34,200 bases of DNA from assembly GCF_000717335.1 (NCBI RefSeq), contig NZ_JNYZ01000060.1, forward strand, positions 1-34,200, in the 5' to 3' direction. A program made the position numbers and the translations under genes. The notes beneath the pieces were generated by a model. That model was given only the letters and a program-made list of their open reading frames with translations, was not told the origin of the DNA and did no database searches. Source of the DNA: Amycolatopsis jejuensis. Lineage in GTDB: Bacteria; Actinomycetota; Actinomycetes; Mycobacteriales; Pseudonocardiaceae. Shown piece by piece: positions 33,922-34,200 of this stretch (its first letter is position 1; every line of letters starts with the position of its first letter).

Positions 33922-34109
33922 ACGAGGGTCTTCCGGCGGAGGTGCGGGAGCTCTTCCGCCTGCCGGCCGAAACGGCCGACCCGGCGCTGGTCCCGCTGAT
34001 CGCCTCGCTCACCGAGGCGATCAGCGGGATGGCCGAGGTGGATGTCCGCGGGGTGGTCCCGGATGCCGGGCTGCCGCTGGTACGGGGGTGGTCCGATGAC
34101 CTTTGCTGA
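33918..34109 (+). CDS. Small AtzG/GatC-like protein
   Basis: A 63-residue protein starting at GTG 33918, which overlaps the tctC stop (GTGA), and ending 14 bases inside the amidase gene. It contains two predicted helices (LPAEVRELF and PALVPLIASLTEAISGMAEV) followed by an extended Pro-rich end. Size, plan and place directly before an amidase gene are those of AtzG (DUF4089), the small partner of the amidase AtzE in cyanuric acid/carboxybiuret breakdown, which is itself GatC-like. Sequence identity could not be tested, so the name is by analogy. Confidence 0.6.
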   Translation: MNEGLPAEVRELFRLPAETADPALVPLIASLTEAISGMAEVDVRGVVPDAGLPLVRGWSDDLC

Positions 34110-34200
34110 GTTGTCGTTGGGGGTGTTGTCGGGGTTGTTGCGGCGGGGTGAGGTGTCGCCGGTGGTGGTGGTGGAGGAGGTGTTGGAGCGGATTGCTGGG
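34096..34200 (+). CDS. Amidase (GatA/AtzE family), 5' end, cut by window
   Basis: The first 35 residues, MTFAELSLGVLSGLLRRGEV then SPVVVVEEVLERIAG, are the N-terminal helix pair of amidase-signature enzymes (the Ser-cisSer-Lys core lies beyond the window). It overlaps the small AtzG-like gene by 14 bases, so the two are translated together. Codon use is odd: all six Leu codons are TTG and the Val codons are GTG, unlike the CTG/CTC of the transporter genes just before it. It probably hydrolyses an amide imported by TctABC. Confidence 0.75.
   Translation, partial: MTFAELSLGVLSGLLRRGEVSPVVVVEEVLERIAG

Overview
The window looks like a chromosomal accessory/catabolic region of a high-GC actinobacterium, most likely Pseudonocardiaceae (Amycolatopsis-like). 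The reasons are the very high G+C with C/G-ending codons, frequent GTG/TTG starts, many TetR regulators, leaderless promoters, an HbpS-SenS-SenR haem-sensing locus, an orphan FtsW and an actinobacterial IS5-type transposase tail. The genus is inferred, not proven. No tRNA, rRNA, CRISPR array or replication origin was found.

Layout. (1) 1-218: frameshifted 3' end of an IS5-family transposase. (2) 232-6315: LysR regulator divergent from a pair of adjacent acyl-CoA dehydrogenases, a TetR regulator, then a fumarylacetoacetase-family hydrolase and an MBL-fold hydrolase behind a good promoter (TTGACG-17-TAGCTT). (3) 6326-8529: two related cytochrome P450 genes on the minus strand. Both lack the same internal block of roughly 70 residues, they share a 99-bp identical tract ending at the deletion point, and the second is also frameshifted. 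(4) 8618-12967: TetR genes around a leaderless TIM-barrel/glycosidase-like gene and a leaderless ACS-family MFS transporter, with palindromic operators inside the promoters. (5) 13138-17098: a tight operon of CocE/NonD hydrolase, NmrA-like reductase, isochorismatase-fold cysteine hydrolase and an Asp-nucleophile alpha/beta hydrolase, ending at a perfect 26-bp hairpin. (6) 17164-19110: cupin, a partial duplicate of its 3' end that supplies the start codon of a sugar-phosphate-isomerase-like gene, and AraC and beta-lactamase remnants lying end to end. (7) 19111-21890: TIGR03086 protein divergent from a SigG-like sigma factor that is overlapped by an AAA ATPase gene. (8) 21894-23444: a family of degenerate repeats that forms the 3' end of an orphan ftsW. 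(9) 23571-26524: PPOX-class flavoprotein and the HbpS / SenS / SenR haem-sensing system. (10) 26513-30949: a zone of decay containing a broken amidohydrolase, an intact M14-like desuccinylase, a LysR gene with four frame breaks, and a Baeyer-Villiger monooxygenase fragment fused to a headless amidohydrolase. (11) 30946-34200: TctB-TctA-TctC tripartite transporter, a 63-residue AtzG-like protein and the start of an amidase.

How it works together. Most intact genes fit uptake and stepwise breakdown of organic acids, esters, amides and acyl-CoA compounds. They are arranged as small modules, each beside its own TetR or LysR regulator, and each may be induced by its own substrate. The second half contains many fused and truncated remnants. 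This means either real genome decay around recombination points or collapsed segments in the assembly; reads across the junctions would separate the two.
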